The position numbers and the translations under genes are program-made. This document shows, in pieces, positions 39,609-40,278 of a stretch of 40,278 nucleotides of DNA. Source of the DNA: Bacillota bacterium (GTDB lineage: Bacteria; Bacillota; Bacilli; Alicyclobacillales; SLC66); the NCBI GenBank assembly GCA_021820975.1, contig JAKADA010000018.1:1-40278 (forward strand), in the 5' to 3' direction. How positions within the stretch are numbered: position 1 is the stretch's first letter; each line of letters opens with the position of its first letter. The notes beneath the pieces are model-generated. The model saw only the letters and a program-made list of their open reading frames with translations, was not told the DNA's origin and did not search any database.

Positions 39609-40278
39609 TCAAAAAAAGTAATGTTCTGTCTCCAATAACCGTTTTGCTACTTGACGTTTCAGTTGAACTGTATTCAATGATGAAACCTTGGATAACTTGC
39701 GCACGACACTTAAAATGGTACGCAAAGAGTCTCCTTCCTCCATCGCCGATAACGCCGTTCTAGCCCATTGGCTGACTTGTTCATACGCGTCATGAACAAA
39801 CAATTGCGTCATCTTATATTGCAAGTCACTACTAGGATGATTATGTTGTTGTGATTTTTTCGTGCGAAAAACAAGACTTTCACTCGTGTACAAGGCAATA
39901 GCCATATCGGCCAAATAAGCTAGAATTTCTTGCTCATGTTCTAGCTGCGTTCCGTATTTCTGGACTGCAGAGCCGCCAACAAGTAAAATCAACTTTCGCA
40001 TCATAGTAACTGCGTGCTCTTGCACAGCCAAGAACATCGATTCATCCGGTGGATCAATCATACCAGTTAGTTCTTGTTGCAATGCAGCAATAGCTGGCAA
40101 AAGGGCGACTTCACCTTTCATGGCTCTTTTGATCAATGTACCTGGAATCAAAAGACGATTGATCTCGTTTGTACCCTCAAAAATACGATTAATTCGTGCA
40201 TCACGGTACATTCGTTCCATGGGGTAATCTTGAATAAACCCGGCTCCCCCATGAATTTGTACACCTTCATCTACCACA
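39609..40278 (-). CDS. Acyl-CoA dehydrogenase, C-terminal part (cut by window edge)
   Basis: The last ~222 residues are visible; the gene continues past 40278. EGVQIHGGAGFIQDYPMERMYRDARINRIFEGTNEINRLLIPG is the C-terminal flavin- and substrate-binding block of acyl-CoA dehydrogenases. The ~170 residues after it form an extra helical domain, as in the ~590-residue long-chain enzymes of Bacillus (FadE/YusJ-like) and VLCAD. It oxidises acyl-CoA to enoyl-CoA with FAD, passing electrons to ETF. The catalytic glutamate lies outside the window. Confidence 0.9.
   Translation of the reverse strand, partial: VVDEGVQIHGGAGFIQDYPMERMYRDARINRIFEGTNEINRLLIPGTLIKRAMKGEVALLPAIAALQQELTGMIDPPDESMFLAVQEHAVTMMRKLILLVGGSAVQKYGTQLEHEQEILAYLADMAIALYTSESLVFRTKKSQQHNHPSSDLQYKMTQLFVHDAYEQVSQWARTALSAMEEGDSLRTILSVVRKLSKVSSLNTVQLKRQVAKRLLETEHYFF

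Noticed and set aside
1-40278. tRNA genes, CRISPR arrays, prophage genes, defence islands
   Set aside because: I looked for cloverleaf ends, regularly spaced repeats, phage structural or integrase motifs and nuclease-helicase clusters on both strands and saw none that I could support.

Overview
Organism: The window reads as chromosomal DNA of a Gram-positive, probably spore-forming Firmicute of moderate GC. Supporting signs are strong AGGAGG-type ribosome sites, frequent TTG and GTG starts, hairpin terminators with U tracts, and many Bacillus-type families (YutE, YuiD, YunC, YtsP, YmfF/YmfH, MurT/GatD, 3D-domain proteins, SpoIID domain, a ydaO-type riboswitch). The 77-residue seven-iron ferredoxin, type-2 NADH dehydrogenase, KorAB, acyl-CoA dehydrogenase and beta-type glutamine synthetase would fit an aerobic Alicyclobacillaceae-like bacterium. 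That placement is inference only. Layout: The left edge holds a sigma-A promoter and structured leader pointing leftward, most likely for an rRNA operon outside the window. Next come a 3D-domain exported protein and a YutE-like gene. A complete 1517-bp IS4-family element, with terminal inverted repeats and a 7-bp target duplication, sits just upstream of the YutE-like gene. From 3.3 to 7 kb lies gntR-korA-korB, closed by two stacked terminators. From 7 to 11.3 kb are a lipoprotein with a G9 tract, small conserved genes (YuiD, YunC), a membrane glycosyltransferase and a DedA protein. From 11.3 to 15.2 kb (minus strand) run speA, a c-di-AMP riboswitch, a LysM-3D cell-wall enzyme, a peroxiredoxin and an anchored metalloprotease. 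From 15.3 to 18.1 kb is a plus-strand set of three exported proteins, one with a SpoIID-like domain, two of unknown role. From 18.1 to 25 kb are nfo, glnA, rodA, a second DedA gene, an 88-residue small protein, ftsW and a metallo-hydrolase. From 25.1 to 33.2 kb are msrC, gatD, murT, an SDR, tcdA, a pseudouridine synthase, the M16 pair ymfH/ymfF and a small zinc-finger protein. From 33.3 to 40.3 kb are ndh, ferredoxin, an MFS carrier, uppP, a GalE-like epimerase, a coiled-coil membrane protein, a third 3D-domain protein and the C-terminal end of an acyl-CoA dehydrogenase cut by the window edge. How the genes work together: The main theme is the cell envelope: lipid-carrier recycling (UppP), lipid II amidation (MurT/GatD), glycan polymerisation (RodA, FtsW), wall remodelling (three 3D proteins, SpoIID-like), a sugar epimerase and a GT2 enzyme. 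A second theme is electron flow and carbon/nitrogen entry (KorAB, ferredoxin, NDH-2, GlnA, acyl-CoA dehydrogenase). I found no tRNA gene, CRISPR array, prophage or obvious defence island. The best candidate for something undescribed is the SpoIID-like / coupled exported pair and the 475-residue exported protein after it.
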